64,000 nt of DNA from Marchantia polymorpha subsp. ruderalis (GCA_037833965.1 AP031358.1:17058001-17122000); one strand, 5' to 3'. Shown: positions 1-11,549, numbered from the stretch's first letter. Notes: generated from the sequence alone by a model not told the origin. Program-made: numbers and translations.

Positions 1-2
1 TT

Positions 3-2408
3 CTAGAGGAGGTTGCTGGCTATGAGTGGTATAGTTTTGGGAATGGTTATAGTGGCTATAACCAAATCCAAATTGCCTTAGAAGACCAACTCAAAACAAC
101 TTTTACCACTCCATGGGGAACCTTCGCTTTTAGAGTGATGCCGTTTGGTCTATGTAATGCTCCTGCCACTTTTCAAAGGTTCATGAATAGAGTGTTTGAA
201 ACTTTCATTGGAAAGTTTGTAAGGGATTTCATAGATGATTTTTGCGTTTACGGGAGGAAAGCGGATCATTTCGATCATTTGATCGAAATACTTCAACGGC
301 TGGAGGAAGCTAAGGCTTCACTCAATCCAGAAAAATGCATTTTTGGATGTGAGGAAGGCCTATTGTTGGGGCATATCATCTCCAAGAATGGTATAGCGGT
401 GGATCCAGAGAAGGTGACACGGATCATGGAGTTACCTTTTCCGGCGACTTTAACCAAGTTGAGGCAATTCCTTGGTATGGTGGGGTACTATCGACGGTTC
501 ATCTTGTCCTTCTCCAACAAAGCTCATGCCTTGACGAATTACATGAAGAAGGGAGTGGAGTACGAACTCATTTTCAAGGATGAAGCTGCAAAGACGGCGT
601 TCGAAGTTCTCAAGAAGGCGTTGGTGACGGCTCCAATTTTGGCGAAACCGGATTGGGGTAAACCTTTCATTCTCTACACAGATGCATCAAATATTGCTGT
701 AGGATGCACCTTGAGTCAATTAGATGATGAAAAGCATGATCATCCAATTGCCTATGCTAGTAGACAAATGGTTCAAGCGGAGAAGAACTACTCAGTGACA
801 GAGAGAGAGGCCTTAGCTGTAATCTTCTCACTTAAGAAGTTTCGACATTATTTGTTGGGTGGGAGATTCACTATAGTGATGGATCATAAGGCTTTGAAAT
901 ACATTTTCAACAAGCCTAATGCTGAAGGGAGGATAGCTAGATGGAAGCTACTACTAGCAGAGTTTGATTATACCATTGAGGATAGACCTGGAAAGAAGCA
1001 TGCTAATGCGGATTTGATGTCGAGAGCATATGATGATGGAGGAGATCAGTCAGTAGATGACACCTTTCCGGATGAGGACTTGCTAGTCATGGACACGGTG
1101 ACAACAGTACCGGAGGAGTACAAGGAAATTTGGGATTTCATCTCTAGAGGAGAGTTTCCTCAAGGAATGCATCAAAGGGAGAAAAATGCATTAGTGAAGA
1201 GATGTCAACCTTATATGATCATGGAGAAGGTACTTTTTCATCAAGGAGCTGACGGACTTCTACGAAGGGTGGTTGGGAGAGGAGAGGCATTACAACTCAT
1301 GAAGGAGTTTCATGATGGTGCAGTATGTGGAGGACATTTTGCGGGGAAGGTAACTGCCTTCAAAATTCTTGATGCTGGTTATCATTGGAAGGGTATTTTT
1401 AAGGATTGTGTGGAATATTGCAAAAGTTGTGATGTGTGTCAAGCTTTTGCTAAAAAGTCCATGAAAACCCCTCCTATGATTTCTGTACCAGTGTTAGGTC
1501 CTTTTGAAAAGTGGGGAATAGATTTTGTAGGTCCTTTGAATCTTACTCCTCGAGGGAATAAGTTCATTGTGATAGCTACAGATTATCTTACGAAGTGGGT
1601 AGAGGCAAGACCACTTAAATCTACTAATGAGAAGGAGGTTGGTAGATTTTTGTATGAGAGAATCATTACTCGATTTGGTTGTCTATTGGAGTTAGTATCA
1701 GATAGAGGAGTAGAATTTGTGGGAAGTATGATTCAAGCCATGTTGGAGCACTTCTCCATCAAGGCTCGAGTGACCACTTCCTACAAACCTAACGCTAACG
1801 GGTTGGCGGAGCGGACCAACTACACTTTGTGTATGATGTTGGCCAAGGATGCAGACATGGACGGGAGTAAACACAATTGGGACAAGAGGCTCCATGCTAT
1901 CTTATGGGAGTATCGCACAACGTGGAAGACATCTACCGGATACTCACCTTTTCGGATGGTGTATGGAGTTGAGTCAAAACTTCCCATACAGTTTGACTTG
2001 ACAACATTCACAACAATCCAGCAAAGGTTGAAGAAATCAAATGGAGCAGAAGCCATCAAGTCTCGCCAACAACAATTGATGGAGTTGGAGGAAGCTCGAG
2101 CACTAGCCATGGTACGAGTGGAGCGGGCTCAACAGTTGCAGAAGAAGTATCACGACAAACGAAGTGGAAACCAGAACTTGAAGCCGTTCAAGGAAGGTGA
2201 TTGGGTGATGCTCTTTGATGCAATTAGATACAAGAGAGCTAGGAAAAAGTTTCTTCCTAAGTATTTTGGACCTTTCATAGTAAGTAAGGTGTGGGGAAAT
2301 TTCACTTATGACATCAAGGAGTTAGGGGGACGTCACTTCGATCGAGTCAACCACGACAAGTTGAAGTTATTCCATCGAAGATCAGATTCTTTCACTCCGA
2401 GGGCGTAG
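3..2408 (+). CDS. gypsy element A pol, partial: reverse transcriptase, RNase H, integrase
   Basis: Open from the window edge to the stop at 2406-2408, about 800 codons. In order it shows the end of the RT palm (SGYNQ; MPFGLCNAPATFQ; the FIDD form of the YxDD active site), the RT thumb (GYYRRF), RNase H (YTDAS; TEREALA), the integrase zinc region (H..H, then CKSCDVC), and the integrase core with WGIDFVGP, VSDRGVEF and the NGLAERTN glutamate block. The tail ends soon after the GPFIVSKV-type segment, with no chromodomain. In the element, pol copies the RNA into DNA and integrates it. The visible part is uninterrupted; the 5' end is cut by the window. Confidence 0.9.
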   Translation, partial: LEEVAGYEWYSFGNGYSGYNQIQIALEDQLKTTFTTPWGTFAFRVMPFGLCNAPATFQRFMNRVFETFIGKFVRDFIDDFCVYGRKADHFDHLIEILQRLEEAKASLNPEKCIFGCEEGLLLGHIISKNGIAVDPEKVTRIMELPFPATLTKLRQFLGMVGYYRRFILSFSNKAHALTNYMKKGVEYELIFKDEAAKTAFEVLKKALVTAPILAKPDWGKPFILYTDASNIAVGCTLSQLDDEKHDHPIAYASRQMVQAEKNYSVTEREALAVIFSLKKFRHYLLGGRFTIVMDHKALKYIFNKPNAEGRIARWKLLLAEFDYTIEDRPGKKHANADLMSRAYDDGGDQSVDDTFPDEDLLVMDTVTTVPEEYKEIWDFISRGEFPQGMHQREKNALVKRCQPYMIMEKVLFHQGADGLLRRVVGRGEALQLMKEFHDGAVCGGHFAGKVTAFKILDAGYHWKGIFKDCVEYCKSCDVCQAFAKKSMKTPPMISVPVLGPFEKWGIDFVGPLNLTPRGNKFIVIATDYLTKWVEARPLKSTNEKEVGRFLYERIITRFGCLLELVSDRGVEFVGSMIQAMLEHFSIKARVTTSYKPNANGLAERTNYTLCMMLAKDADMDGSKHNWDKRLHAILWEYRTTWKTSTGYSPFRMVYGVESKLPIQFDLTTFTTIQQRLKKSNGAEAIKSRQQQLMELEEARALAMVRVERAQQLQKKYHDKRSGNQNLKPFKEGDWVMLFDAIRYKRARKKFLPKYFGPFIVSKVWGNFTYDIKELGGRHFDRVNHDKLKLFHRRSDSFTPRA

Positions 2409-2431
2409 TGAAATCTTGGTCCGGGGGTAAA

Positions 2432-3243
2432 TGTAAGACCGGGTGTTGCACATATGTACTAAGTCTTAGAAGTGGTCAAGGGAATAAGGATGATTAGCCA
2501 AGGCATAGCTAAGACTAGCTAGTTATGACTAAACTAGTTAGTTATAACTAAGTTTATCTAGTCATGACTAAGTTTAGCTACAATGTCTATAGTTGGCGGA
2601 ATATTTAGCGGAGTTCTAGAAGAATGGAGTGAGCACTTCTATTTTGTCTTTTACAAGGAGTGAGCACTTCTATTTTGTCTTATACAAAAGTTCTAGATTC
2701 CAAGGGATTAGATATTTGACTAGAAGCTTGGATTTGATTGGTTTGACTAAATGTATGAAAGATGATTGGCTAGACTAAGTCTAATGTTGACTTAGTGGCT
2801 AGGAAGCTTGTAGAAGTTTAAAAGCTTCAAATGGCATGTCGCCACCTCAACCTTGGATTGCGAAAGCTTCTAGAAGGTTTAGGTAGGCCAATGGCTTGTT
2901 GCCACGTAGAGAAGGTTAGTCAAATTTACCTAGGTAAAAGTAAGTTAGGAGAAATTACCACATGTTACTATGGTAATTTCTCAAGTAGTATAAATAGAGA
3001 GGTAGAGTAGCACCTCTCAAGCAAGTTTGGAGAGTCATGTGTGAGGACTTGTTTCAGTAATGAAGGAGTGAAGTTTTTGAGTATCTTGGAGTATCGACGT
3101 GTGTTTACATTTATGTGGAGAGGGTGATGTGAGGAGAGTTTGTGTGTGAGTTGGAGTGATACATGAGAGTTTGTAAGAGAAGGTGTTTGGGACATGAGTG
3201 AGAGTATGAATCTTAGTCTTCTAGAACCATGATGCGCTACCAC
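2432..3243 (+). repeat. 3' LTR of gypsy element A
   Basis: Begins TGTAAGACCGGG directly after a purine-rich tract downstream of pol and ends, most plausibly, at CTACCACA (3243). About 0.8 kb long, with a TATA box near 2989. The opposite LTR is outside the window, so the right boundary is inferred from the TG..CA rule alone. Confidence 0.6.
2989..2996 (+). promoter_or_regulatory. TATA box of element A LTR
   Basis: TATAAATA followed by a purine run, about 560 bases into the LTR. This is the expected place for the U3/R promoter that drives the genomic RNA. Confidence 0.6.
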
Positions 3244-3299
3244 AAAGCCATCAGAGGTAAACCTGAGTGAGAGTCAGCCCGGAGGTTGCAGCGCAGATC

Positions 3300-4442
3300 G
3301 CGCCGGAAGAGCAGGCAGTAGAAGCGGGCGGTGTAGGGGTGACAAAAGTAACCGCGGCGCCAACTCCTTCGAGAACCGAAGATTGAGCCGGAACAGAGGC
3401 TCAGGCAGTGGGATCCCCCACTGCCTTGGATATTTTAGCAGGGAGTGGAGCGGCAGTCGCGGCAGAAGCTGCCGCGCACCACAGTTCCAGGGAGTCGCCA
3501 AGAGATTCTGTGGCAACTGAAATCCTCGAAACAGAGGATGAGACGAGTTCGGAAGAGCAGGAAGCGGACTCTGTGCGGAAGACGCCAATAGGGGTACTGT
3601 GCGAGCAGATAGTGCCACTCTTGCGATATTTGGATCGCAAGACAGCAAAGTACTCGAGTTCCAGAAAATCGCAGTCTTATGTGGAGATTGTCAAGAGCAG
3701 GACGAGGAGCAAGGTGGCCACCTGGGCCACTAGGTGCCAAACATTGCAGATGAGGAATACTGCCCTCCAACAGCACCTGGCGATCACGAAGAGGCTACAC
3801 CAAACCCTGCAACAACAGCGGGAGGATGTGGCGACGAAAGCCCAGGCGGATGCCGAGCTAATGCGGGCAAAGATCGAGTCGGAATTGCAGGAAGAACGGA
3901 GACAAAACCGCATTCTAACAGAGGAGCTTGCGCGCCAGACGCGCGCATTAGAGGAAAGTCAAAGCACGCGCAAGGAGGATGAGGAGTTGTTGCGCAACTT
4001 GCAATCCGAATGCGCGGAATTGAGGGCACAGCGCGCAGATGCGGAGATGCAGCTAGTAGCGGTGGAAGGTAGTAGCCGGACGCGAGAGGAGTTGGTGACG
4101 CGGGTGACTCACTGTCTAAGAGGATACGCCCACTGGGAAGTGGCGGCACAAGAGAAGATCACGCTCAGGGAGTTTGAGCTTCGGGCGGCGGCGTTGACGG
4201 AGGGTGACAGTCAGAGTCGGCGGCGAGTAGCGAGGAAATTATAGGCCTTCTTGTCGGGTGCGCGCGACACTATGGCGCACTTGGAGTCTGAAGTGACTGC
4301 AGTCCTTCGCCGGCTGGGGTTGCGCAGCCGGTCGGAAGATTGGCAGGGTAGGGAAATAGTGCGAGGCAGTCCGGCGCGCAGGAGGCGTAGTACCGGATCT
4401 GCAGAGTGCAATAGTGTAGCTTGGTTTCGTGCAGGAGTTTAG
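3300..4442 (+). pseudogene. U3-encoded coiled-coil protein, C-terminal remnant (unit B1)
   Basis: Corresponds to the C-terminal half of the 852-codon frame at 60634-63192. It shows the acidic TALDILAGSG region, the LLRYLDRK block, a long Glu/Arg/Gln-rich coiled coil, the GYAHWEVAAQEK motif and the Arg-rich tail ending near FRAGV. The N-terminal domain is absent because the unit is 5' truncated. Broken, with about one further interruption. The function of the family is unknown. Confidence 0.7.
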
Positions 4443-4486
4443 AGTAGCAGGTAGTGCAACGTAGTGATAGTTAGGACCTTAGAGGG

Positions 4487-4493
4487 TATAAAG
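4487..4493 (+). promoter_or_regulatory. LTR TATA box (unit B1)
   Basis: GGGTATAAAG lies about 45 bases after the end of the U3 frame and about 0.95 kb before the LTR end. The same box sits at the same relative place in every unit, which marks the U3/R border and places the frame in U3. Confidence 0.6.
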
Positions 4494-5124
4494 TAGTTCA
4501 AGGCGTTTTGCCTTGAGATTCTTCCAGTTTCGGAAATGCAGATCAGGAGTTCACTTTTTTCGGCGTGTTTGTGCATTTGGTCCTGGCACCACGTAGAGGA
4601 GCTGCAGCATAGTAAAGTTACCGCATGTTGTAGCTGAAGGCCTTCGGCTGAATGTTCAGAGCTAGTACACCGGTTAGAGACTTGAGTAGTGCGGATCTGC
4701 ACCCGCGGGTGATTTCTAATGCTCAGAGCCCGTTGCGAGTTAGATACTTGAACAGTTCCCCCTTACACCTTCGAGTGACATATCCTGATTGTACTCCTAC
4801 GGGAAGTTTCCCCTGAATGCCAAAGTGAAGTTTTGTTACTTCGTGTAAACCTTGGTTTATCAATTTAGGTTATGTGTGTGTGTTACTGGATTGTGTCTCA
4901 GTTGAGTTCTCAGTCGGGCCTGTACTCTCTGCGCTTGGTGTGAGTCGAGGGTGACGTCCACTGCGTATGAGGTACTTCGTTCCGAAGTGGGAAATCCAAT
5001 CCGGGTTCCCTACGCTAGCAGAAACTGGCGGAAGGGCTGTAAAAGCCGGAGTGGGAGTCACTACCTGCAGAGCCTCTCAGTGAACTTTTGAGATACTTTC
5101 CCCCTGAAATCCTAAGCGGAGGTC

Positions 5125-5129
5125 CTGAC
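5125..5129. repeat. Target-site duplication CTGAC, left (unit B2)
   Basis: CTGAC directly precedes the TG end of B2. The same five bases follow its CA end at 12471-12475. Other units show this sequence uninterrupted (ggtcctgaccgacctc). Confidence 0.9.
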
Positions 5130-5159
5130 TGTGGTAACACACTTTTTGTTTTTTTGCAG

Positions 5160-6317
5160 AATTTAAACAATTTTAGAAAACAAGTACCAAAGCAGTGTCT
5201 GTAGTTAGAAAAGGGTACGTTAAATAGAGTGGATTGAGGAGATTGTCACGAGGTCACGAAGAATCGCGAAGTCGGATCTACCAGCGCCAAATGTCTTCGG
5301 CGCCTTCGGCAAAAGCTCCTTTTCTGAGGTGTCTCTACTCACGCGCTTCCAGCGTTTAAGGAAGCTATGCTTCCGGCGCAGACACCTCCGGAGGAGATTT
5401 TGCTAAAAACGTCAGAAGAACGGCACGGGCCTCTGAAAGCTTTTGACCATGAGTGCGCCTCGGCGATGCGCCGCTAGCGCGGAAAGGGAAACCTTCATAA
5501 CGATCGGAATACACGGTAGTTCCAGTTGGTTGAAGTTGCATTAGAAAGAGCTCGGGACGCTCGTCCTAACGAGCCCAAGAGCGTTGGAGATGGATCAGGG
5601 ACGAAGAAGTTATGAGCATCGGAAAACTCGTAGCCGGACATGCGCCGTTCGCGCTAGGGTTCACAGTCGGAAAGAACTCCCGTACGCCTTCGGCGATGCG
5701 CCTTCGGCGGAATCACGCGCTCATGGGAGGAAATCAACTCAGAGTCGGAAGCGCCTTTGGCGGCTGCGCAACGGAAGAAAAGCGCCGACCGGATGTACGC
5801 CTCCGACGTGGCGCTGATAGGCGGATGCGCTGGCATGATTTGCGCTGGCGGGATATGCGCCGTCAGCGATAGACGAGGCAGAACGGACAAAACAAGTGGT
5901 ACGAATACGCGCCGGCGTAATTCGCGTCGACTGGATGTGCGCCTCCATCAAGGCGCCGACGGATAAGGAACACGCCAGCGGCGACACGCCTCCGATGATG
6001 GTCGGGTTAGGAAAAGACAACATAGCCGACGTATACACTGCGGCGAACTCGAGTTCGGAAGACGGTGGCGGCGGGAGAATTCAACATTCACGCATGCGAA
6101 TGCGCGCAGTGCGGAGACGTGAATTCGAGCATGCAAGGGCGAACCGTTAGGCCGTATAGCCGGCTGCGTAAATTGTAACTAGTAAGAACGTTGGACGATC
6201 TTGAATTCAGAGAAGAAAAGACTGCCCTCCAGTCTCGTTCTCTCATTCTTGATTTTGCGATTTCCAGCTTCCAAGATTACGCGCAAGGGCGGAGAGACCT
6301 GCAGTGAGAGGAGAGAG
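5160..6317 (+). other. Gene-free U3 leader of unit B2
   Basis: GC-rich, CpG-rich sequence with many short palindromes of the CCTTCGG, GCCGGC and GGCGCC kind. Several reading frames stay open by composition on both strands, but none is shared in frame between subfamilies, so I do not call genes here. It matches 45110-46305 and the right end of the window in reverse. Confidence 0.6.
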
Positions 6318-6322
6318 TGCGG
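6318..6322. repeat. Target-site duplication TGCGG, left (unit B3)
   Basis: TGCGG precedes the TG end of B3 and is repeated at 8782-8786 after its CA end. The uninterrupted site (gagagtgcggagacgag, reverse strand) is seen in unit I near 45110 and unit L near 63365. Confidence 0.95.
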
Positions 6323-8781
6323 TGTAATAACCCACCAAAGGCTAAAACTGCAGTATGGTGGTAAAAAGATCGAACCCACAGGGACAGAGGCAACACACAG
6401 AGTAAAAAGTGTCACGTTTAACAGACTTTTGTAGAGTTTGAATTCTCAGGCGACTGTCACTCCCAGAAATACTGCAGTGCTCGACTCGGAGGCTCGACTC
6501 GGAGGAGGATCTCGACTCGGAGGATGCTCGGAGGATGCACGGTACAGCGTAGTCACTCAACACACACACACACACACCTGAAACTGGCAAAAGCACAACT
6601 CGGAGGTCGGTCAGGACCCCCGCTTCGGATTTCAGGAGGAAAGTGTCTCAAAAGTTCACTAAGAGGTTCTGCAGGTAGTGACTCCCACTCCGGCTTTTAC
6701 TGCCCTTCCGCCAGGAACTAGCGTAGGGTACCCGGACTGGACTTCCCACTTCGGAACGAAGCCTCTTCATACGCCGTGGACGTCACCCTCGACTCACACC
6801 AAACGCAGGGAGTGCATGCCCGACTGAGAACTTAACTGAGACACGATCCAGTAACACACACACAACCTGAATTGCAAACCAAGGCTTACACGAAGTAATA
6901 AAACTTCACATTGGCATTCAGGGGAAACTTCCCGTAGGAGTACAATGAGGATATGTCACTCGAAAAAGTAAGGGGGAACTGTTCAAGTCTCTAACTCGCA
7001 GCCGGCTCTGAGCATCAGAAATCACCCGCAGGTGCAGATCCGCACTACTCAAGTCTCTAACCGGGTGCTAGCTCTGAACATTCAACCGAAGGCCTTCAAC
7101 TACAACATACGGTAACTTCTCTATGCTGCAGCTTCTCTACGTGGTGCCAGGACCAAAATGCACAAACACGCCAAGAAAGTGAGTTCCTGATCTGCACTTC
7201 CGAAACTGGAAGAGTCCCAGGGCAAAACGCCTTGAACTACTTTATACTCTCTAAGGTCCTAACTAACACTACGCTACCCGCTAGGGTGCGAGCCGCAACA
7301 GATCCTACACCTGAGGAGTCGGCGGCTACCTTCCCCTCTAACTTACAACCTAAATCTAACCCTAACCCTAAATCTGAATCCTAAGCCTACTGTACAGAGC
7401 CGCCAGCGTCTTTACATCCGAGATCTGAGGCTGAATATTTGCAGGCATGCGTGGCCAACTGAGATCAACGGCCCCACCAAATTTCAGATCCATCCGACCG
7501 TCCATCGCAAAGATATGGACTCCGCAAGATCTCTGAACCGCATCCGGTTTGCCGACTCCGAGTTTGCCGACTTGAAGTTTGCCGACCTCGAGTTCGCCGA
7601 CTCCGAGTTCTCCGAAGGCGTTGACCGCCGAAGACGCACTTCCGCACCTTTGCCTATTTGTAACAGTCACTCCCGACACCCATAACTCACAGATCCTTGA
7701 TCCGTTTCAAGAGTTCTTGGGCTCGTTGGAACGAGCGCGTCGAGCTCTTTCTAACGAGACCCTAACTGAGTCAAACCGTTACGAGTTGAAAGAGTTATGC
7801 CGGTTTTATCTTTCGCCGAAGGCACACTGTCGAAGGCTTGTTATCTGTTATCGCCAAAGGCGCCAGCACGATGTTTCGCCGACTCCGAGTTCTCTGACCT
7901 CAAGTTTGCCGACTCCGAGTTTGCTGACTTGAAGTTCGCCGACCTCGAGTTTGCCGACCTCAAGTTTGCCGACTCCGAGTTTGCTGACTTGAAGTTCTTT
8001 GACCTCGAGTTCGCCGACCTCAAGTTTGCCGACTCCGAGTTTGCCGACTTGAAGTTCTTTGACCTCGAGTTCGCCGACCTCAAGTTTGCCAACTCCAAGT
8101 TCTCCGACCTCGAGTTCGCCGACCCCGAGTTTTCCGACCTCGAGTTCTCCGACCTCGAGTTCGCCGACCTCAAGTTTTCCGACCTGAAGTTCTCCGACCT
8201 CGAGTTTGCCGACTTCGAGTTTGCCGACTTGAAGTTGTTTGACCTCGAGTTCGCCGACCTCAAGTTTTCCGACCTGAAGTTCTCCGACCTCGAGTTTGCC
8301 GACTTTGAGTTTGCCGACTTCAAGTTGACCCGAAGACGTCCGTCGTCGAAGGCGAACATCTAGGGCCGAAGGCGGATATTCTGCCGACGACGAACTCCTT
8401 CCGCCTATTCGTAGGCGTTCTCCTTTGCATCTTCCGACAGTCACAACTCCCTAAGTCCTCATCCGTTCTAGGCGTTCTTGGGCTCGTTAGAACCAGAGCT
8501 TCAAGTTCTTTTCAACGAGACCCTAAGTAACTCAAGGCATTAAGAATTGAGGAAGTTATGAGTGATCTACCGCCGAAGGTGCTCGAAGCGAGTCCTGCAG
8601 CGTGAACCGCCCGCTCCATTCCAAGCGTTCCACTGTGGCCTAAGCCCAAAACCCCTTGACTGTCCTCAATCCTCTTTTTACTCTGGCTTTGCGTACCGAT
8701 TACTATTTACAGCTGCTACCACGGTACTTACTAATCAAAAATGTTTTAGTTCCGGCGAGAAACAAAAAGTGGGTTACCACA
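6323..8781 (-). mobile_element. Solo LTR B3 (short form) nested in B2
   Basis: 2459 bp from TGTAATAACC to GGGTTACCACA on the plus strand, so its own sense is minus. It has perfect TGCGG target duplications. The R-U5 third (6323-7280) is nearly that of subfamily I; the rest is a different U3 without the large reading frame, carrying a 15-bp tandem array. It is the youngest layer of this nest, since it interrupts B2, which interrupts B1. Confidence 0.92.
7549..8331. repeat. 15-bp tandem array in short-form LTR
   Basis: A degenerate 15-bp unit (gccgacctcaagttt type) runs from 7868 to 8331, about 30 copies, with a smaller outlier block at 7549-7613. Because the period is a multiple of three, all copies keep phase and frames stay open on both strands. 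The plus frame reads FADL[E/K] pentapeptides. It lies in the U3 of solo LTR B3 and is absent from the short-form LTR at 31467-34656. Confidence 0.9.
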
Positions 8782-8786
8782 TGCGG
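8782..8786. repeat. Target-site duplication TGCGG, right (unit B3)
   Basis: Second copy of the five bases at 6318-6322, directly after the CA end of B3. Confidence 0.95.
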
Positions 8787-8955
8787 AGACGAGTTGCGCA
8801 AGGATCTTGACAGACCTTGGAGAGAATTTGCGAGTAGCAAACTTGAGCGTGAGAGAAGAGAGAGTGACAGCAGTCAGTGCTTGAGCGGCCGACGCGCAGC
8901 GGCGATTGTGAGAGAGCGAGTGGAGGGGAGAACGTCTGTGTGTGCAGGAAACGCA

Positions 8956-11517
8956 ATGTCGAAGGTCCCCCAGTTGCGAGTGTCTCCACTCAGAGTGCCG
9001 CAGATCGGTCTGCGCGCATTCCAAGATCTGCTGACAGGGCTGAAGCTCGATTTCCTCCTGTGAGGATGGAATTGGACATGTCCGGAGATGGTGCGCGAGT
9101 ATCTGCAGGAGAGACACAAGCCCTCACGCGGATTCCGTCCACATCTAGAGAGGTGGGACATTTGTGACTGGGCGCAGGTGTTGGGCAGGTGTGCCGGCGA
9201 GGAAGGGTATCTCCTCTTTGAGGCCAATAGTGTGAAGGTGCCCAAGGAGGAAGAAATCTCCTACAATGAGCTTTTCAAAGTTGCCAGGCATCCCAAGAAC
9301 GGTTTCCGGACACGGGATTACAAAGATCGATTGCGGAGAAATGTCGCGACTGCATTGCTGCAGATATTGCAGCCGACCAAGACCGCTTACATGCATGGTT
9401 GGCAAGTGGGATTTGTGGAGCTAGTGTTGTCAGGAGCTCCAGTGCATTGGGCACGGCTCTTGTGGAAGGTGACGCGCCAACATGCGCAAGAAGAGAGAGG
9501 AGGAACCCTCAATCATCTTTCGCCTTACCTGATTGTGTTTTATCGGGCGATGGGATGTTTGACAAATTCAGAGCGGACACGGTTTCCGCTGCTGACCCGG
9601 AGCTATCCAGGTAGATACTCGCGGGAGGCCGAAGTAGACACGGATCCGGACGAGGCACCTGCCAGTCCGCCTCCGGCTCCGCCCCCAGCAAGAGCAGCAG
9701 AAGAACGTCGAAATGAGCGCGCTCCGCGAAAGCGGAAATGGGATGAGAGACCTGAGGACAGGCAGCCGGAAGTGCCAGCTGCGCCAACTCGTAGTCGGCC
9801 AACCATCGAGCCCCACAGCCGACCGAAACAGAGGGCACGCAAAGTGCCAACTAGTACTGAGGAGACCGGGCGTACTCCGGTCCGGCGGAGTATCCTGCCC
9901 ACGCAGGAGGAGATAATCGCGCAGATTCTGGGGAAGTCGGCAAATACCTCTGCGCAGAAGGCACCAATGCCTTCGGAAGAAGAAAGACGTACTAACAGTC
10001 GGCCGACTACGAGTCGGGCGACTGAAGGTCGACAAACGGAAGGAAGGCCGACTTAGCGGCGCGTTGAACCGGACAGCAGGCCGGAAGCAGAAGGGAGTTT
10101 GGCTGACGAGCCAACAACCCTCAGAGGGTCGCATTCGGCGGAAGGCACTTCTGGGAAAACGCCGCCAGCAAGCAGGCCAAGTGGAGTGAAGACGCGCAGG
10201 GTGTATCCGACTGCCAGTCGGACACCTGCTAGTCGGCCGACTGCGAGTCGGTCAACAGAGAGTCGGCCAGATTCGCCGACTGCGAGACGGACAGGGCCGG
10301 CGACCAGTGTGCGGACGCCTTTGGCGGACGCACCTCCAGCGAAGACACCTTCCGCGCAGATCGCGCCGGAAGGGCAGGCAGCAGAAGCGGGCGGTGCAAA
10401 GGTGACAAAAGTCACTGCGGCGTCGACCCCTTCGGAAACCGAAGATCGAGCCGGAACAGGGGCTCAAGCAGTGGGATCCCCCACTGCCTTGGATATTTTA
10501 GCAGGGAGTGGAGCGGCAGTCGCGGCGGAAGCTGCTGCGCGCCACAGTTCCAGGGAGTCGCCAAGGGATTCGATGGCGACTGAAATCCTCGAAACGGAGG
10601 ATGAGACGAGTTCGGAAGAGCATGAAGCGGACTCTGTGCAGAAAACGCCAACAGGGGTGTTGTGCGAGCAGATAGTTCCACTCCTGCGATATCTGGATCG
10701 CAAGACATCCAAGTACTCGGGTACCGGAAAACCGCAGTCTTACGTGGAGACTGTCAAGCGCAGGACGAGGAGCAAGGTGGCCACTTGGGCCTCTAGGTGC
10801 CAAACATTGCAGGATAGGAACGCTACCCTCCGACAGCACCTGGCGGTCACGCAGAAGCTATACCAAACCTTGCAACAGCAGAGGGAGGATGCGGCGACGA
10901 AAAACCAGGCGGATGCCGAGCTAATGCGGGCAAAGATCGAGTCGGAATTGCAGGAAGAGCGGAGACAAAACCGCATCTTAGCAGAAGAGCTTGCGCGCCA
11001 GAAGCGCGCCTTGGAAGAAAGTCAAAGTACACGCAAGGAGGATGAGGAACTATTGCGCAACTTGCAATCCGAGTGCGCGGATTTGAGGGCGCAGCGCGCA
11101 GATGCGGAAATGCAGCTAGCAGAGGTGGAAGGCAGCTGCCGGACGCGAGAAGAGTTGGCGACGCGGGTGACTCACTGTCTAAAAGGATACGCCCATTGGG
11201 AGGTGGCAGCTCAAGAGAAGATCACACTCAGGGAGTTCGAGCTTCGGGCGGCGGCATTGACGGAGGGTGACAGTCGGAGTCGGCGGCGAGTAGCAAGGAA
11301 ATTAGAATCCTTCTTGTCGGGTGCGCGCGACACTATGGCGCACTTGGAGTCGGAAGTGACTGCAGCCCTCCGGCGTCTGGGGTTGCGCAGCCGGTCGGAA
11401 GATTGGCAAGGTAGAGATAGAGAGCGAGGTAGCCCGGCGCGCAGGAGGCGCAGCACCGGATCTGCAGAGTGCAGTAGCGTAGTTTGGTTTCGTGCAGGTG
11501 TTGCGAGTAGTAGATAG
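8956..11517 (+). pseudogene. U3-encoded large protein, degenerate copy (unit B2)
   Basis: Begins at the ATG that opens MSKVPQ, the start shared by the subfamily I copies. It covers the whole length of the family: N-terminal globular domain (GLRAF, DWAQVLGRCAG, HWARLLWKV), Pro/Arg/Ser-rich linker with repeated TASR/SRP motifs, acidic segment, long coiled coil and the Arg-rich tail to GVASSR. It is near-identical to the frames at 42392-44953 and 60634-63192. Broken, about two interruptions. The reading sense is that of the LTR and it lies upstream of the LTR TATA box (11550), so in U3. Confidence 0.8.
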
Positions 11518-11549
11518 GATAGCGTAGTGTTAGTAAGGACCTTTGAGGG

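Larger units (their letters stand above)
1..3243 (+). mobile_element. Ty3/gypsy element A, 3' part (pol end and 3' LTR)
   Basis: The window opens inside the reverse transcriptase of a gypsy element and runs through RNase H, integrase, a purine-rich tract (about 2420-2431) and a 3' LTR. It is unrelated in sequence to the LTR family filling the rest of the window and is less GC-rich. The integrase is followed by a short tail without a chromodomain, so it belongs to the non-chromovirus side of the family. The 5' part lies outside the window, so neither age nor target duplication can be judged. The right edge is uncertain: the last LTR-like CA end is at 3243, and about 40 bases of unassigned sequence follow. 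Confidence 0.85.
3286..5129 (+). mobile_element. LTR unit B1 (subfamily I), left piece, 5' truncated
   Basis: Matches the second half of the long LTR units: end of the U3 reading frame, TATA box, then the R-U5 block. It is interrupted at 5129 by unit B2 and resumes at 12476 in the same orientation, ending ..TTATTACA at 12789. It is the oldest layer of this three-deep nest. Its 5' part is missing; the join to element A's LTR near 3244-3286 is not explained. Confidence 0.8.

Noticed and set aside
7350-7385. Telomere-like ctaaccctaaccctaaat in short-form LTRs (also near 32548)
   Set aside because: Only two to three repeat units, located inside the LTR U3 in both copies; part of the element, not a telomere.
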